Source: Pseudomonas mandelii
Lineage (GTDB): Bacteria; Pseudomonadota; Gammaproteobacteria; Pseudomonadales; Pseudomonadaceae
Length of the DNA: 64,000 bases
Direction: 5' to 3'
Assembly: GCF_900106065.1 (NCBI RefSeq)
Contig: NZ_LT629796.1
Span: forward strand, 4,991,501 to 5,055,500
In this document: positions 15,802-24,360 of the stretch, one piece after another
Layout: each line of letters begins with the position of its first letter
Position numbering within the stretch: the first letter of the stretch is position 1
Notes under the pieces: model-generated
The model's input: the letters and a program-made list of their open reading frames with translations, nothing else
Databases searched by the model: none
What the model was told of the DNA's origin: nothing
Position numbers and translations under genes: made by a program

Positions 15802-17133
15802 ATGACAAAGCCTCCGCTCCAACAGACGGCCGATGGTTTCTACCTGAACCGCACGCCCTGGTTCGCCTTCATTTTGCTGTGCAGCATCTTCGCGCTGTGG
15901 GCGGCCGCCGCGAGCATGAACGACGTGCTCATCGCGCATTTCAAGAAGGCCTTTCTGCTCAGCGATTTCCAGACCGCGTTCGTGCAATCGGCGTTTTACC
16001 TGGGCTATTTCTTCGTGGCGATTCCGGCCGCGCTGGTGGTCCGCCGTTTCAGTTACAAGACCACCATCCTCATCGGCTTGATGCTCTACATGTTCGGTTG
16101 CCTGCTGTTCTTCCCGGCAGCGTCGACCGCCAAGTACGGCATGTTCCTGCTGGCGCTGTTTGTGATCGCGGCGGGGCTGTCGTTTCTGGAAACCGCGTGC
16201 AACACCTATTCGACGCTGATGGGCCCGCGTGAAACCGGCACCCGTCGCCTGAATATCTCCCAGACCTTCCATCCGTTCGGCGCGATGGCCGGGGTCTACG
16301 TCGGCAGCTTCGTGATGTTCAAGGACACCGACGCCACCCGCGAGCAGCTCACGCAAATGAGCGCTTCGGACGCGGCGGTCCAGCAACTGCAAATGATCCA
16401 GTCCACCTTGCTGCCGTACAAATGGATGATCGCGGTGCTGGTGCTGATGTTCATCCTGATCGCCATCACCCGGTTTCCGAAGTGCAAGGGCAATCAGGTG
16501 GCCAGCAAGAAATCCGCCAGTCTCGGCCAGAGCCTGTCGCGACTGTGGCGCAACAAGCGCTTCACCTTTGGCGTGCTGGCGCAGTTTCTGTATGTCGGCG
16601 CCCAGGTCGGTGTCTGGAGTTTCACCATTCGCCTGGCGATGCAGTTGGGCGGCATGAACGAACGCAGCGCGTCGTGGTTTTTGCTGACCACCTTCGCCGC
16701 CTATTTTGTCGGCAAGCTGATCGCCAACGTGCTGATGCGCAAACTGCACCCGGCCAAGGTGTTGGCGGTGTATGGCGTGCTGTGCATTGTGTTGCTGGCG
16801 TATACGATCCTGGTGCCGAACATCACGGCGGTGTACGCCGCCGTTGGCGTCAGCGTATTCCTCGGTCCCTGCTGGCCGACCATCTACGGCTTGACCATTG
16901 ACGGCCTGGGCGAAGACACCGGCGTCGGCGGTTCGCTGCTGGTGATGAGCATTGTCGGTGGCGGGGTGATCCCGATCTTCCAGGGTCTGCTGTCCGATTA
17001 CAGCGGCGGCAACATGCAACTGGCGTACAGCGTGCCGTTGCTGTGTTTCATCGTGATCGTGATGTACGCGGTGCGTTGCCTGCGTCATTCCGACAGCGAA
17101 CGGAGGCCAGTGGGTGCGGTGGTGACTTCATGA
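15802..17133 (+). CDS. deoP: Sugar:proton symporter of the FucP family, probable deoxyribose permease
   Basis: A 443-residue MFS protein with twelve predicted membrane segments. It opens with the FucP-type 'FILLCSIFALWAAAASMNDVLIAHFKK' region, in which the Asn-Asp pair is characteristic, and has 'GLSFLETACNTYSTLMGP', another family hallmark. It lies 44 bases after the kinase and is coupled (ATGA) to the DUF4432 gene. DeoP of Salmonella is of this family, and the operon context supports deoxyribose uptake across the inner membrane. The longer cytosolic loop after segment six (about residues 175-190) is normal for the family. Confidence 0.85.
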   Translation: MTKPPLQQTADGFYLNRTPWFAFILLCSIFALWAAAASMNDVLIAHFKKAFLLSDFQTAFVQSAFYLGYFFVAIPAALVVRRFSYKTTILIGLMLYMFGCLLFFPAASTAKYGMFLLALFVIAAGLSFLETACNTYSTLMGPRETGTRRLNISQTFHPFGAMAGVYVGSFVMFKDTDATREQLTQMSASDAAVQQLQMIQSTLLPYKWMIAVLVLMFILIAITRFPKCKGNQVASKKSASLGQSLSRLWRNKRFTFGVLAQFLYVGAQVGVWSFTIRLAMQLGGMNERSASWFLLTTFAAYFVGKLIANVLMRKLHPAKVLAVYGVLCIVLLAYTILVPNITAVYAAVGVSVFLGPCWPTIYGLTIDGLGEDTGVGGSLLVMSIVGGGVIPIFQGLLSDYSGGNMQLAYSVPLLCFIVIVMYAVRCLRHSDSERRPVGAVVTS

Positions 17134-18188
17134 ACACACGGATCAACCTGCAGCCGTCGCAGTTCGGCGAGGCGCGCAAAACTTTGCTGGAGTCGGAGGC
17201 GTTCACGGTCAGTTCCTCGGTTTACCCCAGTGGTGTTCTGGCGCTGGAGTTGGCCAACAGTCGCGGCCGTCTGGTGGTGTTGCCGTATCTGGGGCAGATG
17301 ATCTGGTCCGCCGTGTTCGACGGTTGCGACCTGACCATGAGCAACCTGTTCAGCCAGCCCCGGCCGAGCCCGACGGTGATCGGCACTTACGGCTGTTTCA
17401 TGTTTCACAGTGGCCTGTTGCGCAACGGTTGCCCGAGCCCCGAGGACGATCATCCGCTGCACGGCGAAATGCCTTGCGCGGCGATGGATCGTGCCTGGCT
17501 GGAGGTCGGTGAAGACAGCGCTGGCGGTTTCCTGCGACTCGGCGGCGAGTATGAATATGCGCAAGGGTTTGGAGACCGATACCTGGCCACGCCCAGCGTG
17601 ACGTTGCGCGCTGATTCCGGGCTGTTCGACATCGCCATGCAGGTGACCAATCTGGCGGGCAAGCCGATGGACCTGATGTACATGGCGCACATGAATTACG
17701 CCTATGTCGACGGCGCCCGCTTCATCGAGCCCTTGGGTGTCGAGCGCGTGCGCTTGCGCAGCAGCGTGCCGGCCCACGTCAAACCGACGCCGGCCTGGAC
17801 TGAATACATGCAGGTGCTGGCCAAAGACCCGGAGCAGTTCACCTGCCTGGATCAGCCGAGGCTCTACGACCCTGAGATCGTGTTTTTCTTCGACGGCGTG
17901 CGGGCGGACGACAGCGGTCATGCGCATTTTCTGCTGAGCCATCCCGACGGTGCGGCGTTCTACACCCGCTACCGTCCAGACCAATTCGACCACGCCGCGC
18001 GCTGGATCCTGCACAACCCCGATCAGCAAGTGGCAGCGTTTGTGCTGCCGTCCACTTGCGAGCCGGAAGGCTATCGCGCCGAGTCCGCCAAGGGCCATGT
18101 GCGTTCGCTGGCGGCAGGGGCGACGGCGGATTTTTGCGTCACCACCGGTTACCTGAGTGCAGCGGAACAACAGGCCTTGATCAGATGA
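17130..18188 (+). CDS. DUF4432 aldose-epimerase-like protein of the deoxyribose operon
   Basis: A 352-residue protein of the DUF4432 group, which has the galactose-mutarotase beta-sandwich fold. 'LVVLPYLGQMIWSAVFDG' near the start, 'HPLHGEMPCA' (about 111-120) with a candidate catalytic His, and 'MYMAHMNYAYVDGARF' (about 186-201) with a second His fit an aldose 1-epimerase-like site. DeoX of Salmonella lies in the same operon position. A role in interconverting deoxyribose anomers is reasonable but inferred. The start overlaps the permease stop (ATGA); the 3' end overlaps the convergent repressor gene by 8 bases. Confidence 0.8.
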   Translation: MNTRINLQPSQFGEARKTLLESEAFTVSSSVYPSGVLALELANSRGRLVVLPYLGQMIWSAVFDGCDLTMSNLFSQPRPSPTVIGTYGCFMFHSGLLRNGCPSPEDDHPLHGEMPCAAMDRAWLEVGEDSAGGFLRLGGEYEYAQGFGDRYLATPSVTLRADSGLFDIAMQVTNLAGKPMDLMYMAHMNYAYVDGARFIEPLGVERVRLRSSVPAHVKPTPAWTEYMQVLAKDPEQFTCLDQPRLYDPEIVFFFDGVRADDSGHAHFLLSHPDGAAFYTRYRPDQFDHAARWILHNPDQQVAAFVLPSTCEPEGYRAESAKGHVRSLAAGATADFCVTTGYLSAAEQQALIR

Positions 18189-18951
18189 TCAACTGCGCGC
18201 CGCTGGCGGTGATGGCGTCGCGGTAGGCCTTGGGGATTTTCTTGTCGCTGACCACGAACTGGAAATCCCCGAGGTTGGCGAAATGCGCGGTACGTACCGT
18301 GTCGAACTTGCTGTGGTCAGCCAGCAGCAGCCGCTGTTGCGCCTGGCGCAGGACCTTCTGCTTGACCTCCACTTCATTGAAATTGAAGCAGGTCACGCCG
18401 AAGTCCTGGCTGATGCCGGCGGCGGAAACGAAGGCCCAGGTCAGGCGCACGCTGTCGAGGATGCCGGTTTCGCGGGTGTTCTCGAACACCTGGTTCTTGC
18501 GATGGAACGTGCCGCCGCACACCACGATGTGGCAGTTGGGTTTTTGCGACAGTTTGGTCAGCACGTTCAGGGAGTTGCACACCGCGGTGAACTCGAGCTC
18601 GTCGGGAATGAAATCGATCACGAAAGGCGTGGTGGTGCCGCAGTCGAAGAACACCGTGTCGCCCGGCTGGATAAACCCGGCGGCGAGTTTGCCGATACGG
18701 CGTTTTTCTTCGACGTGGCGGGTGTCCTGCTCGGCCACGCGGTAATCGCCGGGCTCGTTGCCATCGTGGATTCTGGTGATGTAGCCACCGAGCAGGCGCA
18801 GGTGGTCGGTGTATTTGTTGAGGTCGCGGCGCAGGGTCATCTCGGACACGTCCAGCAATGCCGCCATCTCGCGCAGATGAATGGCGCTCTGGTCTTGCAG
18901 GGCTTGTTGAATCAGCTTGAGACGCTCGGCTTTTTTACTGTCCACAGGCAT
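18181..18951 (-). CDS. DeoR-family transcriptional repressor of deoxyribose genes
   Basis: A 256-residue regulator. The N-terminal DeoR helix-turn-helix is 'IHLREMAALLDVSEMTLRRDLNKY' (about 24-47). A sugar-phosphate isomerase-like sensor domain follows, with 'DTVFFDCGTTT', 'AVCNSLNVL', 'GGTFHRKNQVF' and 'LLADHSKFD', all standard DeoR/GlpR landmarks. It is divergent from the aldolase gene and convergent with the kinase operon. The effector is probably deoxyribose 5-phosphate, as in related regulators. The two palindromes at 14763 and 18970 are its likely targets; the second also sits at its own promoter, implying autoregulation. It occupies the role of DeoQ/DeoR. Confidence 0.85.
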   Translation of the reverse strand: MPVDSKKAERLKLIQQALQDQSAIHLREMAALLDVSEMTLRRDLNKYTDHLRLLGGYITRIHDGNEPGDYRVAEQDTRHVEEKRRIGKLAAGFIQPGDTVFFDCGTTTPFVIDFIPDELEFTAVCNSLNVLTKLSQKPNCHIVVCGGTFHRKNQVFENTRETGILDSVRLTWAFVSAAGISQDFGVTCFNFNEVEVKQKVLRQAQQRLLLADHSKFDTVRTAHFANLGDFQFVVSDKKIPKAYRDAITASGAQLII

Positions 18952-18969
18952 TCCGGGGTTGATTGTTGA

Positions 18970-18985
18970 TGTTATTTAAGTAACA
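18970..18985. promoter_or_regulatory. Palindromic operator between the repressor and aldolase genes
   Basis: TGTTATTTAAGTAACA differs at a single base from the perfect palindrome before the kinase gene. It lies 18 bases upstream of the repressor start and about 88 bases before the aldolase start, so one protein bound here could control both. Confidence 0.8.
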
Positions 18986-19072
18986 TTATTTGTGAGTTTT
19001 GTAACGTTTTTGCGCGAATCACCCTCGATTGTGGCGCAGGGGCATTTGAATATACAAACAGGAGTTTTTGCG

Positions 19073-19756
19073 ATGGCACACCTCGAACCCCAAGCGCTGG
19101 CGCAGTACATCGATCATACCTTGCTGGCGCCTGATGCTTCCCGCGAGCAAATCGCTGCGTTGTGCCGCGAAGCTGCCGAACACGGCTTCTATTCGGTGTG
19201 CGTGAATTCGGGTCAAGTCCCTCATGCGGCTCAGTGCCTTGAAGGGCAGCGCGTGAATATCTGCGCGGTGGTCGGCTTCCCGCTGGGCGCCGGCCTGAGC
19301 GACACCAAGGCCTTCGAAGCCGAGCGGGCGATTGCCGCCGGGGCCGGGGAAGTCGACATGGTGTTGAACATAGGCTGGTTAAAGGACGGCTTGTTTGATC
19401 AGGTGCGCGACGACATCGCCCAGGTGTTGCAGGCGTGCGGCCAGGTGCCGCTGAAAGTCATCCTGGAAAACTGCCTGCTCACCGATGCCGAAAAGGTGAA
19501 GGCTTGCGAGATTTGTCGTGAACTGAAGGTCGCGTTCGTCAAGACTTCGACCGGTTTCAGCCGCAGCGGCGCCACCGTGGAAGACGTTGCGCTGATGCGT
19601 CGCACCGTCGGCCCCGACATCGGCGTCAAGGCCTCTGGTGGCGTGCGCGATTACCCGACCGCCCTGGCGATGATCGAAGCCGGCGCTACGCGACTGGGCA
19701 CCAGCTCGGGCATCGCGATCATCGGCGGCGCATTGGCGGCTGGCGAGGGTTACTGA
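19073..19756 (+). CDS. deoC: Deoxyribose-phosphate aldolase
   Basis: A 227-residue class I aldolase that splits deoxyribose 5-phosphate into acetaldehyde and glyceraldehyde 3-phosphate. '[12 protein letters not shown]' at the start, '[14 protein letters not shown]' (Asp), '[13 protein letters not shown]' with the Schiff-base Lys, and '[14 protein letters not shown]' with the second Lys form the full active site. The ATG at 19073 follows AGGAG; a longer frame from 18992 has no support. It completes the pathway begun by the kinase and lies divergent from the repressor. Its stop abuts the next convergent gene with no gap. Confidence 0.95.
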   Translation: MAHLEPQALAQYIDHTLLAPDASREQIAALCREAAEHGFYSVCVNSGQVPHAAQCLEGQRVNICAVVGFPLGAGLSDTKAFEAERAIAAGAGEVDMVLNIGWLKDGLFDQVRDDIAQVLQACGQVPLKVILENCLLTDAEKVKACEICRELKVAFVKTSTGFSRSGATVEDVALMRRTVGPDIGVKASGGVRDYPTALAMIEAGATRLGTSSGIAIIGGALAAGEGY

Positions 19757-20755
19757 TCAGTCCACCTGCAACACAATCTTGCCAATGTGATCGCCGGCTT
19801 CCATCCGTGCATGGGCCTGCGCGGCCTCGGTGTACGGGTAAACCTTGTCGATCATCGGCAGGCAACGCCCGGCAGCCAGTACCGGCCACACGTACTCGCG
19901 CAGCTGTTCGGCGATCGAGGCTTTTTCTTCACGGGTGCGCGAGCGCATCAGCGAGCCGGTGATCGTCGCGCGTTTGCCCATGATCGCCATCAGGTCGACA
20001 TCGTTGGCGCGGGCGCCGCCGAGGAAGCCGAGCATCACCAGGCGACCCTCCATGCCCAGTGCCGCGATGTTCTGATTCAGGTACGAGCCGCCCATGATGT
20101 CGAGGATCACGTTGACGCCTTTGCCGGCGGTTTTTTCCGCGATGACCTGGACGAAATCCTGGTCACGGTAGTTGATCGCCTCGGCGCCCAGCTTGCGGAT
20201 CGCCGCACACTTTTCCTCACTGCCCGCCGTGGCGAACGCCTTGACGCCGAATTCGCGACAGAGCATCAGCGCCGTGGTGCCGATGCCGCTGGTGCCGCCG
20301 TGAATCAACGCGCGCTGGCCTTTGCTGGCGCCGCCCATGTCGAACAGGTTGGCCCACACCGTGAAGAAGGTTTCCGGGACGGCCGCTGCGTGCACCCAAT
20401 CCATGCCCTCAGGGATCGGCAGCGTCTGGCTGGCCGGTGCAACGCAATATTGCGCATAGCCACCGCCATTGGTCAGCGCACAGACGTTGTCGCCGACGAT
20501 GAATTCGCTGACGCCGGTGCCGACGGCCACCACTTCACCGGCCACTTCCAGCCCGGGAATCGGGCTCATGCCGGGTTTCATCGGGTACTTGCCAGCGCGT
20601 TGAATCACATCGGGACGGTTGACCCCGGCGGCGTGCACACGGATCAGCACTTCGCCTGCGCCGACCGTGGGCACCGGTTCCTGGCGCGGCTTCAACACCT
20701 CGGGGCCGCCGGGCTCGGTGATTTCAATCAGGGTCATGGTGTGGGGCAAAGTCAT
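19757..20755 (-). CDS. NAD(P)H-dependent quinone oxidoreductase (zinc-free MDR type)
   Basis: A 332-residue medium-chain dehydrogenase/reductase. The N-terminal GroES-like domain contains 'AAGVNRPDVIQRAGKYP' and 'GLEVAGEVVAVG'. The Rossmann fold has 'HGGTSGIGTTALMLCREFGVKAFATAGS' (about 146-173), a nucleotide-binding pattern favouring NADPH. Zinc-binding cysteines are absent, as in quinone reductases of the PIG3/QorA type. AGGA sits eight bases upstream of the chosen ATG; a second ATG lies six codons in. It is a single gene convergent with deoC, so no pathway link is implied. Confidence 0.85.
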   Translation of the reverse strand: MTLPHTMTLIEITEPGGPEVLKPRQEPVPTVGAGEVLIRVHAAGVNRPDVIQRAGKYPMKPGMSPIPGLEVAGEVVAVGTGVSEFIVGDNVCALTNGGGYAQYCVAPASQTLPIPEGMDWVHAAAVPETFFTVWANLFDMGGASKGQRALIHGGTSGIGTTALMLCREFGVKAFATAGSEEKCAAIRKLGAEAINYRDQDFVQVIAEKTAGKGVNVILDIMGGSYLNQNIAALGMEGRLVMLGFLGGARANDVDLMAIMGKRATITGSLMRSRTREEKASIAEQLREYVWPVLAAGRCLPMIDKVYPYTEAAQAHARMEAGDHIGKIVLQVD

Positions 20756-20834
20756 GTTGGAGTCCTGTGGAGAAAGTCGTCTGTAAATGGGATCGCATCA
20801 GTGAACCAATAATTCAGTCCAAACCACCGACCCC

Positions 20835-20925
20835 CTGTAGGAGCGAGCCTGCTCGCGATAGCGGTATATCAGTCACATTGCTGCAGGATCTGCCTACGTC
20901 TTCGCGAGCAGGCTCACTCCTACAG
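20835..20925. repeat. REP inverted pair overlapping the end of the MFS gene
   Basis: CTGTAGGAGCGAGCCTGCTC on the left and GAGCAGGCTCACTCCTACAG on the right enclose about 50 bases. The right arm lies within the last codons of the MFS gene, so the repeat supplies that protein's C-terminus and stop. Confidence 0.85.
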
Positions 20926-22111
20926 TGGGTCTGTTCAGCAAACGCATGGCCTGTTCCAGCAACAGTGCAATCACAATCGCGCCCGCCGCAATCACAAACA
21001 ACAACCCATGCTGCCCGCCGCTGGCATTGAACAGCGCCGAATACGCAAACCCGGCAATCGCCTGGAAGGTGGCGAATGAAACCGTCGCACGGCTCCAGGC
21101 AATCTGCTGCTGGTGATGGTTCGGCAGCAGTTCATGCACCCGCGCCAGCGCCAGTGGAACGATGCCCGGCGGGAACGAACCGAGGATCACGGCCAGCACG
21201 GCCAGCGCCGTAAACGAACTGGAAATCGACAGCAGGCCAACGGCAATCGCCTGCACCACCAGCACCAGGCGGATGCTCAGCTTTGCGCCCAGTTGATCGG
21301 CCAGAAAACCGTAACTCACCGGCCCGATGATCGCGCCCAGTCCGTACATCACCCAGATCAGCGCGCCGATGTGCGGGCCGGCGCCGAGGCCGCGGGCCAC
21401 GTAATCCACCAAAAACACCATGGCCGGCACCAGCCCGGCGGCCATGAAGGCGTATTGAGCGAACAGCAGGTACACCCCCGGGGCGGTTGGTGTGGTGGTT
21501 TTCTCGATCGACACCGCAGCGGCTTGATGATGCGCCTCTTTCGGCCAACCGAACCAACTCGTGGCAGTCAGAAACAGTGACAGCAGCCCCAGGCCAAACC
21601 AGGTTTGCTGCAAGCCAAGGCTCAGCAGCGGCGGCACAATCGTCCCCGAGCCGGCGATGCCCAGGCCGATGCCGAGGAAAATCGCACCGCTGGCCAGACC
21701 TCGGCGGGACGCCGGCACATGGGGCAATACCGTCGCGGCCACCAACACCATGATTGCGCCACCGGCAACCCCCGACAGCAATCGCCAGCCGAAGAACCAG
21801 CTCACCGACAATGGAAAACCGCAGGCGAAAAACGACAAGGTCACGGCCAGCATCATCAGGCGTAACGCGGTTTTGTTCGACGTGCGGTTGGCCACTGGCC
21901 GGCCGATCAGCGCACCGATCAGGTAACCCACGAGGTTGGCGGCGCCGAGGTACACCACGTCGCTGGCGGAAAACCAGTGCGCCTGGATCAATGAGGGAAT
22001 CAGCGGCGTGTAGGCAAACCGCGCCAGGCCGATGCTCACCAGGCTGGCGCTGAGGCCGGCGAAGATCGGCAGCCAGATCGCGCTGCGCGGGGTAGTCGAT
22101 GTGCTGTGCAT
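20894..22111 (-). CDS. MFS transporter, YbfB/YjiJ type
   Basis: A 405-residue transporter with twelve predicted membrane segments. It opens 'FAGLSASLVSIGLARFAYTPLIPSLI', diagnostic of the YbfB/YjiJ group, with 'GAANLVGYLIGALIGRPVA' next. The start at 22111 follows AGGACC; longer frames run into the divergent promoter. The C-terminus (…NRPTVGVSLLAKT) is encoded by a REP sequence, showing that the original 3' end was replaced or extended. It is divergent from a LysR gene 114 bases away that probably controls it. The substrate is unknown. Confidence 0.85.
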   Translation of the reverse strand: MHSTSTTPRSAIWLPIFAGLSASLVSIGLARFAYTPLIPSLIQAHWFSASDVVYLGAANLVGYLIGALIGRPVANRTSNKTALRLMMLAVTLSFFACGFPLSVSWFFGWRLLSGVAGGAIMVLVAATVLPHVPASRRGLASGAIFLGIGLGIAGSGTIVPPLLSLGLQQTWFGLGLLSLFLTATSWFGWPKEAHHQAAAVSIEKTTTPTAPGVYLLFAQYAFMAAGLVPAMVFLVDYVARGLGAGPHIGALIWVMYGLGAIIGPVSYGFLADQLGAKLSIRLVLVVQAIAVGLLSISSSFTALAVLAVILGSFPPGIVPLALARVHELLPNHHQQQIAWSRATVSFATFQAIAGFAYSALFNASGGQHGLLFVIAAGAIVIALLLEQAMRLLNRPTVGVSLLAKT

Positions 22112-22225
22112 GGGAAGGTCCTGAGAAAGTTTTACGCTGGCCTTCAGGCTATCCCGATCGGTTGATGTAATAACGCAGCGAGTTTGCGCTATGGTGATGC
22201 AAATTTGCTTCAGTGGGGGAGCCGT

Positions 22226-23101
22226 ATGAATTGGGATGACGCACGGGTGTTTCTGGCGGTGTGCCGAGAGTCGACGCTGCGGGGCGCGGCGCGGGTGCTG
22301 GGGGTCGATCAGGCCACGGTCGGTCGACGGATCACGGCGCTGGAGAAGTCGCTGAGTGCGACGCTGTTTCTGCGCACCTCTGAAGGCTATGCGCTGACAG
22401 CGGTGGGGGAGGCGGCGTTGACGGCCGTGGAAAAAATGGAGCATTCGGCACTGGAACTGGAGCGTCGGATTCAGGGGCTCGACGATCGACTGACCGGGCT
22501 GGTGCGGGTCAGCACCACCGATTCCCTGGCCATCGATTTTCTGATCCCGGCCATTGCCCACTTACATGAACAGCACCCCGACGTGCGCGTGCAACTGGAC
22601 GCCTCCACGCAGATTCTCAGCTTGGCCAAACGTGAAGCCGACATCGCCGTGCGCAACACCCGGCCGGACAACCCGGACCTGATAGCCCGTCGCATCGCAC
22701 GCTGGCCGGTGGGTTTGTTTGCTTCTCAGCATTACGTAGATGCCCATGGCGTGCCAACGCCGGGCTCGGCGTTCGAAGGGCACGACCTGGTGGTGTATCA
22801 GCCGTACCTGCAAGGCAATAAAGACATGACCCTGGTCTCCGAACCGCTGGGGCGCGGGCGGATTGTGGCGAGTCTGAGTTCCAGTCTGCTGGTGCGCCGA
22901 TCCATCGCGGCGGGGCTCGGGGTCGGGGAAATTCCGGTGTACATGGGGGAGAGGGACGGGCTGGTCAGGTTATGGCCGGAGCGCACGCGACCGGTGCCCT
23001 TTGACGTCTGGCTGGTGACCCACGCGGACCTGCGGCACACGGCCAGGGTCCGGGCGGTCATCGATGAAATTGTCGCGGTGTTTTCCGGTACCGGCGAGTA
23101 A
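22226..23101 (+). CDS. LysR-family regulator, probably of the divergent MFS gene
   Basis: A 291-residue regulator starting MNWDDARVFLAVCRESTLRGAARVLG, with the LysR winged helix in residues 1-60 ('QATVGRRITALEKSLSATLFLRTSEGYALTAVG') and an effector domain after residue 90. GGGGGAG precedes the ATG. The divergent arrangement with the YbfB-type transporter is the classic regulator-target layout. The inducer cannot be inferred. Confidence 0.9.
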   Translation: MNWDDARVFLAVCRESTLRGAARVLGVDQATVGRRITALEKSLSATLFLRTSEGYALTAVGEAALTAVEKMEHSALELERRIQGLDDRLTGLVRVSTTDSLAIDFLIPAIAHLHEQHPDVRVQLDASTQILSLAKREADIAVRNTRPDNPDLIARRIARWPVGLFASQHYVDAHGVPTPGSAFEGHDLVVYQPYLQGNKDMTLVSEPLGRGRIVASLSSSLLVRRSIAAGLGVGEIPVYMGERDGLVRLWPERTRPVPFDVWLVTHADLRHTARVRAVIDEIVAVFSGTGE

Positions 23102-23132
23102 GTTGTCGCTAATCGAAGGACTCACACAACCC

Positions 23133-23239
23133 TTGTGGCGAGGGAGCTTGCTCCCGCTGGGCTGCGGAGCGGCCCCCTATCTATCTAAAGAGAAGGGGAC
23201 TGCTTCGCAGTCCAACGGGAGCAAGTTCCCTCGCCACAG
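23133..23239. repeat. REP-type palindrome (GGGAGCAAGCTCCCTCGCCACA class)
   Basis: TTGTGGCGAGGGAGCTTGCT at the left is mirrored by GGGAGCAAGTTCCCTCGCCACA at the right, with inner complementary stretches around GGACTGCTTCGCAGTCC. It follows the LysR gene and may end its transcript. Confidence 0.8.
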
Positions 23240-23296
23240 ATGATGTGATTGGCTGGTAAAAGCCTGGGGACACAGAAGCCCCCAGGTCAGTCACGG

Positions 23297-24019
23297 TCAT
23301 GGCATTTCCGGCAGTTCTTGCGGGCGCAGGTCAAACACCAGCACTTCGGCATCCACACCGTTGCTCAACGCCAGCACCTGCTCATCACGAACCCGCACGC
23401 CATCACCTTCTTGCAGCTGCACGCCATTGAGTTCGACGCTGCCACGGGCCACGTGCACATAGGCGTAGCGGTTGGCGGCCAGTTCCAGTGTGGCGCTTTC
23501 CTTGCCGTCGATCAGCGCGGCATACACCCGTGCGTCCTGACGCACCTTCAGCGAACCCTTGGCCCCGTCGGGGGAGATGATCAGTTGCAGGCGCCCACGT
23601 TTTTTCTGGGTGCTGAAGTGCTCTTGCTGATAACGCGGTTTGGCGCCGCTGACGTCCGGCACGATCCAGATTTGCAGAAAGTGCACCGGCCGCGTGGCCG
23701 AGTGGTTGTACTCGCTGTGGGCCACACCGCTGCCGGCGCTCATCAATTGCACATCGCCAGGACGGATCACCGAACCGGTGCCCAGGGTGTCCTTGTGTTC
23801 CAAAGCACCTTCGAGCACGTAGGAGAAAATCTCCATGTCGCGGTGCGGGTGCTGGCCGAAGCCTTTACCGGCCGCCACACGGTCATCGTTGATCACCAAC
23901 AGGTCAGAAAAACCCTGCTCTTTCGGGTTGCGGTAATTGGCGAAGGAAAAGGTGTGGAACGACTTCAACCAACCATGATTGGCGGCGCCGCGATCCGAGG
24001 CTTTGCGAAGGGTCAGCAT
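23297..24019 (-). CDS. Pirin-family protein (YhhW type)
   Basis: A 240-residue bicupin. 'FGQHPHRDMEIFSYVLEGALEHKDT' (about 54-78) gives metal-binding His residues, and 'MSAGSGVAHSEYNHS' (about 93-107) gives the remaining ligands. YhhW-type pirins can oxidise quercetin; in vivo roles vary. It is a single gene between REP elements. Length is normal. Confidence 0.9.
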   Translation of the reverse strand: MLTLRKASDRGAANHGWLKSFHTFSFANYRNPKEQGFSDLLVINDDRVAAGKGFGQHPHRDMEIFSYVLEGALEHKDTLGTGSVIRPGDVQLMSAGSGVAHSEYNHSATRPVHFLQIWIVPDVSGAKPRYQQEHFSTQKKRGRLQLIISPDGAKGSLKVRQDARVYAALIDGKESATLELAANRYAYVHVARGSVELNGVQLQEGDGVRVRDEQVLALSNGVDAEVLVFDLRPQELPEMP

Positions 24020-24360
24020 GATGAAATCTCCTGTGGGGACGTTGATTCGTCCGAGTGAGGAGAAGGTTAATGGTTACTGGCTGGTGCAATAAGTAGATGG
24101 AAATTGAAATACTGTCGCTTTGTGGTTGACAGTAATGAACGGGCATTCAGGCATTTTCCTCCGACGCTGGCGCCGGACATTAGCCATAATGCACAGCAAT
24201 GCCTGGCAAGAACCCTGTAGGAGCGAGGCTTGCCCGCGAAAGCGTCATTACATTCAATATTTATGCTGACTGACACACCGCTATCGCGAGCAGGCTCACT
24301 CCTACAGGGGATTGGTGTTTGTTAGAGGGACCTTCTTTTGACTTCAGTGACTGTGAACCC
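24020..24360. other. Intergenic region between pirin and GlxA-type genes
   Basis: 341 bases. It contains the pirin promoter region and a REP pair (24215-24307). No gene is evident. Confidence 0.6.
24215..24307. repeat. REP pair with mixed arms
   Basis: The left arm is CTGTAGGAGCGAGGCTTGCC and the right arm is CGCGAGCAGGCTCACTCCTACAG. The two arms belong to different sub-classes (GAGGCTTGCCCGCGAA and GAGCCTGCTCGCGA), so this pair is a hybrid. Confidence 0.8.
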
